A stretch of DNA of 64,000 nucleotides, taken from Sycon ciliatum (taxonomy: Eukaryota; Porifera; Calcarea; Leucosolenida; Sycettidae). Location of the stretch: the NCBI RefSeq assembly GCF_964019385.1, contig NC_088643.1:48102693-48166692 (forward strand), in the 5' to 3' direction. Positions 1 through 12,085 of this stretch are shown here, one piece after another (positions within the stretch are counted from its first letter, which is position 1; each line of letters opens with the position of its first letter). The position numbers and the translations under genes are program-made. A model generated the notes under the pieces. That model searched no databases and was not told the origin of the DNA. It saw nothing but the letters and a program-made list of their open reading frames with translations.

Positions 1-2019
1 TGGACTGGTTCTACTGCTGGCACGAACATTCCTTTGTTGATATGGGGCAGGGCAAGGTGCTCTGGAATGTGCATGTAATAGGTTATCCTGTTTGTGTTTA
101 TGTATGTACATTTGCTGGATGTTCCCAATATAGAACAATTTGTTTTGTTGACTGTTACAACCCTCAGGATGTTGAGATGTGAAGACTACATGAAAAAAAG
201 ACAGGTTGATGGATAGAGAGAGAGAGGGGGGGGGGGGGGGGGGTATACATGTGTCATGTACATGTACATGTATATGCGTGTACTGGTATTCATACTCATC
301 CTAACAAAGATAGTATTAAAGGTGATATGTTTGCAACAGAAATTGGCTAGGTCAATCACTGTGCAATACGTTGAGCAGGGTTTTGATGAATCAATGGGTT
401 GATTTACATTGTATGTGTATTGAGATGTCATGTACATGTATGGTGGTGATGTTTCCAAATCAACCCTGGGAAATACGGGGGAGAAGGCAACAACACCGTA
501 CATAATTTGCCAGCATGTTGCATAGTTGTAACACCAGTGTTGTGGCAATACAGTGATAAGTAGTATATATAATTTTAATTCAATCCAGGTAGGGCATCTG
601 GGGAACAATGTGATTGTGATGCAATTTAAAACTCCCGTTGCCCAAGCCACTGCATTACGCCTCTCGTGACGACTGCATAGAAACTGCTAGCATTGTCCAT
701 GATACGCAAAAGGCAATGTCTGCTGCGTGTACATGAATACTAGCATTGTCTTCATGAGCGTACTGCTCAGTGCTCTTCTCTTCAGCATGTTGCACACATG
801 TCACACATGTTGTCTTACCTCTCAATGCATCATTATTGACCCAATGTGCTTTTTTGTGTGCAACAGAATGGCCTTTCCACAAGCAACACTTGCATGAATA
901 TGCCAGTTCAAGAAGGTTGGTCTCATACAGCCAGACAGGACGGTTTCACTGATGTGGACGCTGTGGACACACAGGTACAGGTAAGGACTTGCTGGAGAAC
1001 AGATTTTTGCAATGTTTTAGTCTCATGATGGCTACATGTACAAGCAATTGTGGTGACAACACAATATTACAGTGCGTATCGGTTTTAATGTGGTCGTGTA
1101 AAATAATATACTTCCTCCGCGTCATCGAAATTGTCGCAGTTTGACTAGTGACTTGTCACTTGTTACTGACAACTCCATAAGCTAAACCATCAGAAAAATA
1201 TTACACAGTATGATAGTCTGAAGTCTAGAGTAACGTTCCAGGACAGTTGGACTGAGAGTTTCACGCAGACATGAAGGCCTCGTCGTCGCTGGTGTCAATG
1301 GATGAAAAATATCGTTCCGCAAAATTTCCAGGAATGTTGTAAGTTGGTCGCGCCTCATCTCAAACGCTTTGACTTTCTCCACAGGACAATAGCTGCTATG
1401 TTTGTCGTCTGCTAGCTCTGGATGATTTCTACATCACCACCATCGAAATAAGAATGCACAATCATTGCGAGGTCGGTTGATTACCGTCGGCGGAATCACC
1501 TCGATCTTGAAACGAACTTTTTTTAGCCGCATTCATTTAACTGTGTGGTCACTGCTCATGCAGGTCAGTCTACTATCACGCCGAGCGCGCACCCTTTTTC
1601 AGCATCACTGGCACGGTACCTGCGCGTGCATCACTAGCATTGTACGTAGCTACATGTATAGAGTCTACACGGCTCTTGCAGGTGCACGTACTGAGTGCCT
1701 CAGCATTCTTTGCATGAATGCAAGAGCGACACTTTTTCCGCTCTTGGATGCATTTAGTTTGCTGACCCCTCAATGTTTCTCCAATCGCTGCCCCTTGTTC
1801 CACGAAGTCATTTTCACCCCACCTCGGGTAAAACAGTGATGAGTTTTTGAGTGAATGGCTATAAAAAGCACGAGAAATGTGCAGGCTGCAACGCCTGACT
1901 GATCTCAGCGAGTCGAAGGTACCATCGCAGCGACATCAGCGAAGAAATTGTGTCTAGTTCAAAAATCTTCCAATAACAGAAAATAGAACTTTGCCATCAC
2001 CCTATACTGATGACTATCG
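1..2019. other. Gene-poor stretch
   Basis: I see no reading frame here with convincing protein character. The stretch holds a purine-rich tract followed by a G run at about 216-243, several ACATGTACATGT palindromes (for example about 255-275), and A/T-rich unique sequence. The open frames of 60-154 codons show no recognisable domain and no acceptor or donor signals that link them. Confidence 0.6.
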
Positions 2020-2027
2020 CCTATGTC

Positions 2028-3481
2028 TAGGGTCCAGCGGATAATGCTCCGAAAATGTTCGTATAATGCTAACCATAATGCTCCAAAAACTGCCTTAAAA
2101 CGCTGATTATAATGCTTCAGCAAGGGATATAATGCTCTTGGTTTGGGACAAAATGGAAGAAAGTCTGCACATTGTCAAACTTCCAGGAAATTATGCTTAT
2201 CGTGGATCTGCCTCTGAAGCTGGCACATTATCTCCAACGAGCTCCACCACTTCTTAGCACTATGAATCATGATCACTTCTCCATTGGCTGCTCTCCATTC
2301 CAACTTTGATGCAGGGTTGTGGCAGAATAGTCGGTGTATCAAATCTTCCCCTAATTATCCATGTAGTGAGAGATGAAATCATTTTTGCAGGTAGTCATTC
2401 ATTGTTGGGATGAAGTTTATCCTGGCCAATAGTATTCCTGCCTGCAGACAAGCTGTCACTGCTTCCACTCTGCAAATAGTGTCTTCATCTGAAACACCAG
2501 ACGGGAGGCCAGCTCCTGAGAGCCGATCTCTGATCGACATCATTTGCGGAAATCCTGAAAACACGTGGTCAGAAGTTATTTTGCCATTCTACATCTTTTG
2601 CTTGTGCTCTCATATTCTCCTCGAGATGGTGTGTAGAGGTATTGTTTGCCTCTTCCCAAGTTCTGATAGCTTTTGACTGTAGGCCTGGCATTACAACCGT
2701 CGACCATAACTAACTGTACGTGCTTCATCAGGAAAGTAAGACACGCGCTGCTGAGCGCTCCAATCGACTTGGTACGGAGTCCATGAGTAATTCTAGTTCT
2801 TTTCCAGGCTCTTACATGTAGGTCCTGAGCTGGACTCGGCAAAGGCAGTTGTTTTGGAGCAAGCTCTTTCTCTCTATAGACGCTCCTTTATCCTGGTCCA
2901 AATTTATCAAGGCATCAATGTCTACTTCAGCATCCCTAGAGATGCTATCGCCAGAGCCTATGGCACAACGAGAAAACTCTTCTTCGTTCACTTTGCGTAT
3001 GTCTCCTCCATTGCTCTCCATTATTCTAAAAGAAACCTCATACCGGTAAATCATTTCTCCGGATTTGTGTAACTGCCTCGGTTGGCCATGCTTCATAAAT
3101 GGCTTGTAGCCCTGACCACATCGCTACATAACCAGATAACGTGTTTTATGTAGCAATGACTGATTATGTGGCCAAGTAAATGTACACGACATAGCATTAG
3201 TGCTAAAGGTGTTACGTGTCTACACAATCACAAAGTCATGTGCCCGTAGACCTGCAATGCATAAGGTCTGGTTGCACCTCATGATCATGATTGTAGCCGA
3301 TTGTGGCCAAAAACCTAGGATTTGCCGATGTTATCCACTATGAAACTCGTTATGCCGCTCAAACCTCACACAATGCTCGTTTCGTTCCTTTCTAATGCTC
3401 CATAATGCTCTGATGCTCGGGTAGTCTTATAATGCCGAATATAATGCCGAATATAATGCCGGCATTATCCGCTGGACCCTA
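2028..3481. mobile_element. Non-autonomous hAT-like DNA transposon
   Basis: The terminal inverted repeat reads TAGGGTCCAGCGGATAATG at the left end and is mirrored as CATTATCCGCTGGACCCTA at the right end. Immediately outside both ends is the same 8-bp word CCTATGTC (2020-2027 and 3482-3489), a perfect target-site duplication. Eight-base duplications with TA-starting inverted repeats are typical of the hAT superfamily. Subterminal zones are dense in the word ATAATGC on both sides (2040-2135 and 3350-3475), as expected for transposase-binding repeats. No intact transposase is present: internal frames reach only about 94 codons and match no family I know, so this is an internally deleted or cargo-carrying derivative. 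A 203-bp relative with the same GCGGATAATGC core lies at 21574-21776. Some internal frames look faintly protein-like and could be captured host sequence, but I cannot name them. Confidence 0.88.
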
Positions 3482-3489
3482 CCTATGTC

Positions 3490-4883
3490 CGATTCCTTAC
3501 CTGTGGTACAACTGCTGGTGACTAAATCCCCCGTTTTATATCAAAAGTCAAACTGCGACAATTTCGATGACGCGGAGGAAGTACTGCCTACAAGAATGAA
3601 CTCTCATATTTTCACAATCATAACATGGGCTTCAACTTTCAAGTGAACATGTATTCTTACCAGCAATATTATCGTATAATAGAACATTATCGGCCCTAAG
3701 AATGGACTTTGGGCAGCAAATATGCCACATTAGTGTAAAGTGTATACTCGTCTGTAGTAATAACATCTGCCTGGTGCAGCTCTGAACCGATTTGCATCAC
3801 ATTGTAGTACTGAAAGTGTATCCATTGAGGTCATAACTAATGTTGCACAGCCACATGGTGAGTCTATGGGACTACGGACAGCCGTATGCATGGTAGCACT
3901 ACGTTGCATGTACGATGACTTTCCTGCCTCTGCGCACATGCATTATGATACGTCACACGTGATCGTGGGTAAGAAATAACGGAAATAAGAATCAAAACTC
4001 TTTTTTCAAACACCCACACTATAACCGATACATGTACGTACTGTACTAATACTTATAGGCATTTAGAATTGGATACTGCAAGTCTGCAAGGGTGGTTACA
4101 GTACACTCATGAAGCATTGGCACCCAAACTCATTCAGCGGTGCACCCAATTTAACGGAAGTGGAGCTTCTAGCCCTTCAAGACAGACCTCTCGGAGTCTC
4201 GGTACATTGTACACGTCTATAGTGATTTCAGGTGTTGCCGGTTGGTTGTGACTAGCTCATTTCTCTCAGATGTGGGTTGGTGAAAAAACCAACAAATCAT
4301 GCCACCTGCATGTACTTACAAAGCCCGCGTGGAAGTGGAAATCCAACAAACTATTTCCCAAAGCTAGAGTTGCGCTCCACTAACTGAAGTATGCATACCC
4401 TAGCTCTTCCGTTTTCATGCAACTTCTGAGTGGATGCATAGGAATACTGTAAGAATCAGGGAGTCGTAAAGGCCCGGGAGAGGACACGGGCACACATTCC
4501 CAGAAACATCTTCGACTCGTGCTTGCCGGGGAATGGAGTGTTGTTGCGGGGTGAACGGCAAAGGTTGCCTGCTATTCTTTATGATCGTCAAAACGCATCA
4601 AAACGCATCATAGGTCAATATTACGTAATCATTCCATGATTCATGACATTGCCCGGATTCTGTTAAAAAAAGTCACTGTGTTTCCTGTCTATATGGTGGC
4701 AGCTAGGTGAGCGCTAGATAATCTTGATACATTTGTCGCCTTTCTTCTCGCACTTTAGGAAACGGAGGGCTGAGTCTCAAGGTCGGCCTGAAAAAAGGTC
4801 TCTGTGAGTTTAACCGAAGCCTCCACAAGTGTAGAAAAGGTAAATAATCTAACAGAAGTGCGCACACAAACATGCACGCGCAT

Positions 4884-4885
<2 letters not shown>
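3490..4885. other. Unassigned intergenic sequence
   Basis: No convincing coding exon or repeat is visible. The sequence after the hAT element is unique-looking and contains only short frames. Confidence 0.5.

Positions 4886-4952
<67 letters not shown>
4886..4952. repeat. (CA)n microsatellite
   Basis: About 33 uninterrupted CA dinucleotides, preceded by CA-rich imperfect sequence. The CA-run peptides on both strands are artefacts of this array. Confidence 0.97.
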
Positions 4953-4954
<2 letters not shown>

Positions 4955-4959
4955 GAATT

Positions 4960-5588
4960 TCTACCGGAGAAGAAAATCTAAATTCTGTTTAGATTTTCTT
5001 CTCCGGTTTCATTTTCCGGCTTGTTTCTCCTTCCTCATGCAGAAGCAACAAAGAGTTCAGCCATCAGCAGGCCAAGAAGAAAACACTTGCTAAACTCTGA
5101 TTGGCTGAGGGTGGTCGAGGTCAAGAGCAGGATAGGCTATAAAAGTAATCATTCCAGGAGGGAATGGTGGTCGGGGTTTGGGATGGCCAGGATTTTAGAT
5201 TTTCTTCTCCGGTAGAATTTTACAGCTTGTTTCTCCTTCTTCTTCTTCTTGGCCTGCTGATGGCTGAACAGCCATCAGCAGGCGAAGAAGAAAAAACCAG
5301 CCATCTGAGCAGGCGAAGAAGAAAACACTGCTGAACTCTGATTGGCTGAAGGCGGCTGACCAGTCATTTCAGGTGTGAAGTTCAGAGCCAGGATAGGCTA
5401 CAAAAGTAATCATTCCAGGAGGGGATGGTGGTCGGGGTTTGGGATGGCCAGGATTTTAGATTTTCTTCTGTGGTAGAATTTTCCAGCTTGTTTCTCCTTC
5501 CTCATGCAGTTCAGTTATTAGCTAATACTATAGAATTTTCTTTGCCTTTTCGCTGGCTTGCTGTTGGTGGCTGTCCTTCCTCCTGCAG

Positions 5589-5636
<48 letters not shown>

Positions 5637-5935
5637 TCACACACACACGCGCACACGCGCACACACACACACACACACACACGCACATGGAGACAAGTCA
5701 TGCACTGTGAATCTCCGGTACAGACACTGCACATGTACATACTCCGCACCTAGCCTATCCCGGCTCTAAACTTCACACCTGAAATGACTGGTCAACCGCC
5801 CTCAGCCAATCAGAGTTCAGCAAGTGGTTTCTTCTTGGCTTGCTGATGGCTGAACTCTTTGTTGCTTCTGCATGAGGAAGGAGAAACAAGCCGGAAAATT
5901 CTACTAGAGAAGAAAATCGAAAATGCTCTCATTAG
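4960..5935. repeat. Inverted-repeat element with AGAAGAAAATC ends
   Basis: The left part (about 4985-5150) and right part (about 5745-5930) are inverted copies. Shared blocks include GGCTTGTTTCTCCTTCCTCA, the word run around AGTTCAGCCATCAGCA, and CTGATTGGCTGA near 5096, mirrored as TCAGCCAATCAGAG near 5803. Extra direct copies of the left end occur at about 5165-5280 and 5400-5530, so this is a nested or repeatedly duplicated MITE-like unit rather than one clean insertion. No transposase is seen. Target duplication and exact ends could not be fixed by eye. Confidence 0.6.
5590..5690. repeat. CA-type microsatellite, copy 1
   Basis: CA array with scattered CGCA interruptions, inside duplication copy 1. 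Confidence 0.95.
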
Positions 5936-6665
5936 AATTCTAAAAGTGCACTCACACTATACAAGCAACACATCATGATAGGCATGCGGCCCATGACTGC
6001 ATGCATGCACATGGTATAACTTGTTACATGCGGCCTTACAAGATACGGTTTGTTATAAACAAAATCTGTTCGCTACAAAGATGAACGTGGTGCATGAGTT
6101 TGTGATGCGAGTGGTGTGTGTGGTGGAGGTGCTGCTGCTGCTACCACAGCAACAATGTATCCGTGTGCTTCTTTTTCTTCAGCTACTCTGGATACAACGA
6201 CCTGTACGACCAAACGACCTGTATGACTGGAAAGACCTTTACCACGCCATCTGCCACTACAGGTCCCACTAGTTCTGCTGCTGCTGCTACAACAGCAACT
6301 CTGACAAATTCTGCAACCTCACTGTCAGCATCACCATTTGACCTCAACAGCATTGAAAAGCGTTGTATTGCAAGAAGTGACCACTGAATAACTGCAGAGA
6401 AGGGTAGATCACTGGCTTACTACAGAACGGATTCATCATTAAATTTTCATCCCACAGGCATTGTTGATCTGAGTCCTGACCACCGGCTTGTTTCTCCTTC
6501 CTCATGCAGTTCAGCCATTAGCTAATACTATTAGATTTTCTTCTGTGGTAGAATTTTCCGGCTTGTTTCTCCTTCCTCATGCAGTTCAGCCATTAGCTAA
6601 TACTATAGAATTTTCTTTGCCTTCTCGCTGGCTTGCTGTTGGTGGCTGTCCTTCCTCCTGCAGAA

Positions 6666-6678
6666 ACACACACACACA

Positions 6679-6753
<75 letters not shown>

Positions 6754-6780
6754 CATGCACAACATGCACAACATGCACAT
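6666..6780. repeat. CA/CGCA microsatellite with ACATGCACA triplet
   Basis: Counterpart of the array in duplication copy 1. It has been converted to a CGCA tetranucleotide run flanked by CA, followed by three near-copies of a 9-bp ACATGCACA word. Confidence 0.95.
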
Positions 6781-7549
6781 GGAGACAAGTCATGCACTGT
6801 GAATCTCCGGTACAGACACTGCACATGTACATACTCCGCACCTAGCCTATCCCGGCTCTAAACTTCACACCTGAAATGACTGGTCAACCGCCCTCAGCCA
6901 ATCAGAGTTCAGCAAGTGGTTTCTTCTTGGCTTGCTGATGGCTGAACTCTTTGTTGCTTCTGCATGAGGAAGGAGAAACAAGCCGGAAAATTCTACTAGA
7001 GAAGAAAATCGAAAATGCTCTCATTAGAATTCTAAAAGTGCACTCACACTATACAAGCAACACATCATGATAGGCATGCGGCCCATGACTGCATGCATGC
7101 ACATGGTATAACTTGTTACATGCGGCCTTACAAGATACGGTTTGTTATAAACAAAATCTGTTCGCTACAAAGATGAACGTGGTGCATGAGTTTGTGATGC
7201 GAGTGGTGTGTGTGGTGGAGGTGCTGCTGCTGCTACCACAGCAACAATGTATCCGTGTGCTTCTTTTTCTTCAGCTACTCTGGATACAACGACCTGTACG
7301 ACCAAACGACCTGTATGACTGGAAAGACCTTTACCACGCCATCTGCCACTACAGGTCCCACTAGTTCTGCTGCTGCTGCTACAACAGCAACTCTGACAAA
7401 TTCTGCAACCTCACTGTCAGCATCACCATTTGACCTCAACAGCATTGAAAAGCGTTGTATTGCAAGAAGTGACCACTGAATAACTGCAGAGAAGGGTAGA
7501 TCACTGGCTTACTACAGAACGGATTCATCCTTAAATTTTCATCCCACAG

Positions 7550-7677
7550 GCATTGTTGATCTGAGTCCTGACCTAACATATACTGTCCGGGTTCTTGGGA
7601 CCACAGCGGACATCAACCCTGCCTCAGCATCCAGCCCACTACTTTCTCGTAGACTCGTCGGAGAACATAACAGTTAA
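7550..7677 (+). CDS. Putative last exon, fibronectin type III-like
   Basis: A good splice acceptor (pyrimidine-rich TTTCATCCCACAG) ends at 7549. After it, one phase reads IVDLSPDLTYTVRVLG followed by TTADINPASASSPLLSRR and stops at 7675-7677. The pattern L-x-P-x-x-x-Y-x-V-R-V and the following Ser/Pro-rich turn match the F and G strands of a fibronectin type III domain, a common extracellular adhesion or receptor module. Only the C-terminal third of a domain is visible. The upstream exon was not identified with confidence: a frame just upstream (7288-7466) is Thr/Ser/Ala-rich but lacks a clear donor. The same acceptor and first 24 exon bases also occur at 6457-6480 in duplication copy 1, where the exon is cut short. 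It could be the end of a real receptor gene or a pseudogene left by the duplication. Confidence 0.45.
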
Positions 7678-8162
7678 AACAAACTAATGTTGAACGTGGA
7701 GAATGCACGATTTTGCAAGGGCTGTCTTTATGAAAGTATTAAGATTCAAGAATGGATCAAGGCAAGAGTGGACGGAGGATGTTTTAAGGGGAAGAATGAT
7801 GACTTGGAGGCAATGTTTGAGCAACCATGGGTGCCCAACAGGTGTGCACGCACAACTGTATGTCCGATGTTTGTTGCCAGCAAGGGTGATATTTATTAAT
7901 TTCATTTACTGTAAAACCAGAAAATCTAACGAGTCACAAAGTCTAACGTTTTAAAGGCCAATTTTCTTCGTTATTTGAAGAAACATTATCACGAACCCGC
8001 TTTCAGATGTCTGTGTGAAGAGGCGCATACAGATAGGTAGCCAGGTAGCCATCATTAAACGTTCTGCACGTTATCATGCAAAAATTACAAAACGTTGAAC
8101 TTTTTGGTCGTTTAACTTTCTTGTTTTCCAGTATATAATATGCATATGTGTGTCCTGTGCAG

Positions 8163-8660
8163 CAATGGACAACTCCCTGCGCAATGCACAGTCGAAATCT
8201 AACAGGAGGTCACAAAGTGAACCAGACATCCACGCGCCATTTTTTCATCTTTCTCTAGAGCAATTGATCACTATTTTACGGAACGAGGTCAGTAAGAGCA
8301 GAACCTCCCAGAAATACACTGAATGGCTCCAGGCAGCAAAACAAAGAATGGCAGTGCCAAAGTACAGTGCCGAGTATGCCGAGCTGTTTACCAAGCTAGA
8401 AAAGGGTATGGATGAGATCAAATCAAGAGCCCAGCACCCAAGTAGCAAGTGATCATTCTTCAAGGCAGAGTTCGGCAGTATCGAGGCCCTTCAACACCAC
8501 ATTTATAACACTCACATCAATATGGAAGAGTCATATTCACAACGCCTGTCGCCTTACAAGTGCCGTTGGGAGTCCTGCAATCACACAGAGTTCCAGAATA
8601 GAATGGCATTCAAAACACACATTGGACGGCACACAGGCAAACCAGAGGATGAATACTTCT
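8163..8660 (+). pseudogene. C2H2 zinc-finger coding segment interrupted by TGA
   Basis: After a plausible acceptor (TGTCCTGTGCAG ending at 8162), an open frame starts at ATG 8165 and runs 96 codons. It is rich in charged residues and helical-looking, and ends at TGA 8450-8452. The same frame then continues past the stop, including a finger with Cys at 8561 and 8576 and His at 8618 and 8630 (spacing C-x4-C-x13-H-x3-H, with the linker HTGKP). Just upstream, the sequence SIEALQHHIYNTH looks like the His half of a preceding finger. Counting back by the usual C2H2 spacing, the TGA sits where that finger's first Cys should be, and a Phe codon (TTC) sits at its second Cys. The simplest reading is a decayed zinc-finger gene. 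Alternatives are two exons with unseen boundaries, or that the first segment is a separate small protein. The family cannot be named. Confidence 0.42.
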
Positions 8661-8839
8661 CATTGCTGCACCATACTATACATATACATGTACTAGTATA
8701 CTACTTTCATTATCTGAGCTACCATCTGCACGCGCATTACCTTGCAACAAATGCCTACCTGCTGTGGTGTAATTTCACAGCTTGCCTCTTGCTGACTTCT
8801 GACACACTGCTTCATCACACTTGACATACTTTGACTTTT

Positions 8840-9245
8840 CTGCGGCTCGGCGCCACGCCATCGGGGCTAGTCGTCGCTCTACACCTGTTTCCTATCACCC
8901 TGTCTCCCTGCTTCGCACCTGACTCATACTCACAGCCATAGCTTGCTACTGCCAAGCGCCCTGCCATCGGTGCAGGTGGCGAATTTACGCCTAGCGCCCG
9001 ATCTGTATTATCCCGCCTCCCTGCCTTGCGCTCGACTCGTACTGTGCTACGGTCCAACGCAACACCATCAATGCAGGCCAGCTTTACACCTGGCTTTTTT
9101 GGGGGTTTTCCCGCCTCCCCGTTAGCAGAATAGATCGCGCGCTTCGGGCGGAACAGGCACATATTTAAACCGCCCGTTTGCAGCCTTAGGGACATCATTG
9201 ACTACCTGAAGAAGGCCATTGGCCGAAACGTTGTATATAATGGAA
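8840..9245 (+). mobile_element. Penelope-like terminal fragment with degraded hammerhead motif
   Basis: GC-rich sequence with no reading frame ends in CTGAAGA (9206-9212), a GGCC-ATT-GGCC hairpin, and GAAAC (9225-9229) followed by GTTGTA. This order is the hammerhead-like motif often found in the terminal repeats of Penelope-like elements. One extra base precedes the hairpin, and the flanking bases do not pair into a good stem I, so it is probably inactive. The P-element-like transposase relic begins directly after it, suggesting nested insertion. Confidence 0.45.
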
Positions 9246-9249
9246 TGGT

Positions 9250-10600
9250 TCGGAAATTTGCAGAGTATTGTGGAATGGGTGAGTTCACCCAATTGTATCT
9301 ACTACGAAACTGCAGGAAGCCTCCAAACTTCTTCTCTGCTGCTTGAAGATCAAGCAAAAGCATTAACATCACCTGAGCAAATGAAGTGGCATCCTGTTGT
9401 TCTGAGACGGTGCTTGCAGCAGTTTTCTAGATCCAAAAGTGGTTACGAGACAACTTGTGAGGAGCAGTGGTTTTCTAAAGCTGCCGCCGGGCACAGAGTC
9501 CTGATGTTTTATTGCAACTACCAGCATCCAGAGACTGGCTGGCAAGATCAATGCCTCATGGAAATGCAAACCGTCTACAAAGACTGATTTGTTAAATCGA
9601 ATCGTGGAGGACCTGACCGTAGCCATTTTGGAGTGTTAGCGTTTGATGAGATGACAATTAAAGAGACCTTAATCAGGGATAGTAAGTCCAATGAGCTCAT
9701 TGGCTTTGTTGACCTGGCCGAAGATCAAGACGACAGCTTGTGTACAAAGCCCGAGGACTCGCTTGAAACACACGTGCTGCAATTTCACTGGAAGTCCCTA
9801 TTTGTCCCTGTCACCTCTCCTTGTTCCTTGTTCTTACTTATTCTCCAAGTCTCTCGGAGGACACCAAATCAATCGGATCATCTCGAGAGGAGTGTCAAAA
9901 CTGCACGATTTCAGATTTATTGTCATTGGTACTATATGTGACGACGCAGCACCTGACCGCAAATTCGTGCGTGAACATTCCACGAGCACCCTTGATGTGG
10001 GCCGTACCCCATTCGGCAATTGGCCTCTCTTTATGTTCACCGACCGAGAAACACTTTGCCGAAGAGTGAATGAACATGGCCGGGGCTACTCAAGAACCCT
10101 GACAATTGGTGTTCAAAGTCAGACCTGGAGCCAAGTGGAAGACGTTGTACACAGGAAGTGGCCCAGACTGCTCCGATTCACCCTACTTAGGAAGGAGCAT
10201 GTGAACTTGGACTCGTTTACTTCGTTTGCAGTACAATGATGCAGACTTGCCTATGGCATATTCAATGCCCGTGTCAAAATGGAAATGGCGGACAGCGTTC
10301 CCACCTCTGACAACTGTAGCAATGCGATACTACTTGCAGAGGGTGAGGGCACTTATAGAGGACCTTGGATCAAGATAGAACATGTAGGACCGTTGAGATG
10401 CCTTGCTAGGAGCATTCCTAAACACAGTCCGTTGGTTCACTGAATGGAGGTCATCATGCACGAAAAACCTGGAGTTTGTTTCACGGCAAGTGCACAAGGA
10501 CATGCAAATGACGAACAATGCGCTGTGCTTTTCTCTCCACTTCAGCAAAATTCTCCGGGAAAGGTGCAAGGGACAAGGCCACACCGGACCCAAATGATTG
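9250..10600 (+). pseudogene. P-element/THAP9-like transposase relic
   Basis: Ordered fragments of a P-superfamily DNA transposase appear in shifting frames. At about 9375-9585, WHPVVLRRCL and a Tyr/Gly-rich segment match the region before the catalytic core. At 9630-9800, GVLAFDEMTIKE and LIGFVDLAED match the first catalytic Asp region with its typical (F)DEM...GFVD signature. At 9935-10235, DDAAPDRKFVREH, WPLFMFTDRETL and LLRKEHVNLDSF follow in the family's usual order. Stops and frame changes occur near 9600, 9805-9930 and 10237, so no functional protein can be made. The N-terminal THAP zinc-binding domain was not found. Terminal inverted repeats were not recognised. P-like transposases cut and paste DNA in the nucleus; this is a dead copy. 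The assignment rests on remembered family motifs and should be confirmed by profile search. Confidence 0.7.
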
Positions 10601-12083
10601 AAAGTGAGCAAGTATATTAGTCCTGGGCACTGCTTCATGTTCCAGCTCCCGTCTCGCCGCGACTATGCACCGCCCAACATAATACTTGTGCTGGTGAGTT
10701 CAGGTATATTGACTTGAGAAGATGCATACGACGCCCCTACAAGGTCGTCACTTGAACTTCCAATATTGCACTTCTTGAAAGCTTGATTGTTCAAGAAGTC
10801 TATCAGATTGGCAAAAACAGCTGAAGTTACTAGATATCTTATACTTCACCTCCAATCCGCAACACACGAACAGTCCTTGGCTACACCACGTACAGTGATT
10901 GTTCCAATTTTTTTACCCAGGAGGTCATCATCAGGGATCCCGATATCTACTCCGATATCTTCAGAGTAACTATATCGCAAATCCAGAGGAAACACGCATC
11001 CTCAAACACTCACACTTGTGCACGTGCACACGTACCCACCCTCCCACCCACACCATACTGGCCAACCCAGCCAAAGCCATTCCCTTACACACACATGCCC
11101 AGTTTCCCTCAGTGTACTCTCATTTCCCTTCTCGTAGTTTTTCTGTTTTTGCCAATTTTACCCAGTTTTCTCTCTTTTTTGGCTCGCAGTCCATTTTTTT
11201 CATTTTATGTCTTCCTTTTTTTTGTTGTTTAAAAAGACAGCTCTTGGCGACGTCCTATGTTTTTAACTTAAAAGCATGCTAATGCCGCTTCACTTCGTCG
11301 ACTCCTCCAACACCAACAAAGAATTGGTGTGTATGTGTGCTGCACTGGTCAAAATTCGCATTTCAAGCTCCACAAAAAAGTTGGTTTTGAACAATCGTGG
11401 TTTTGTGCCATTTCCCTTAGTTCTTCAAAAAAAATTCCCGGTGTGCCAGTACTTGCCCTAGTTTTCGGTATAATACCGGGAAAACCGGTATGGTTGGCAA
11501 GTATGCCACACATACACATACACACATGCACACACGCGCACACACACACACACACTCACATGTTCCTACCTTGTTGTGAAACATCCTCTTGATCATCGCA
11601 CGATAATCCAGTTCGTGATTTCTGACGCTCCAATCGCTTTCAGTTTCACTCAAACTATAACGTCCATTATTTCTTGTCTGTGCAAACGTTATTGAGCAGC
11701 TTGTCCCGACATGCATAGTACAGGGGGGGGGGGGGGAATGACTACTGTGAGTCGACAAATTTTGGCCCATTCAAATTTCGGCTGCAACACATGTTCGGCC
11801 TGTACTGCTGCTGCCTGTATACACTGTCACGCTGAACCTTGCAAAACAAAATTTCTTCCGCAACAATTTTTCGGCCAAATATGATCAGGCCGAAAATAGC
11901 CGAAAATAAATATGTGCCGAATATTTTGTTGACTCACAGTAGCTTCTTTCTTGCTATTAGTCACGGCTCTGTCATTTCAGTTGCTGCTGTTATCTTGTGC
12001 GTTTTCTTTGTTCTAACTGCATTCCACTGTACTTGTCTTCATTCACATCTACTTGTGCACTTATTGATTTCTGTATTTTTGTA
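10600..12083. other. Non-coding stretch with simple repeats
   Basis: No convincing gene. The stretch holds pyrimidine-rich runs at 11100-11240, a CA-type array at about 11518-11557, a G run at 11726-11737, and a short palindromic CGGTATAATACCG near 11466-11478. Confidence 0.5.
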
Positions 12084-12085
12084 TA

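Larger units (their letters stand above)
5461..7572 (+). repeat. Tandem segmental duplication, unit about 1.1 kb
   Basis: The block 5461-6480 is repeated head-to-tail as 6536-7572, with near-identical sequence at an offset of 1092 bp over most of its length. The only conspicuous differences are in the CA-type array (5590-5690 against 6666-6752), which is pure CA in copy 1 and mixed CGCA/CA with ACATGCACA units in copy 2. Copy 1 ends abruptly at ...GAGTCCTGAC (6480) inside the sequence that continues as a fibronectin-like exon after copy 2. The duplication breakpoint therefore lies within that exon, and copy 1 carries only its first bases. Confidence 0.9.
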
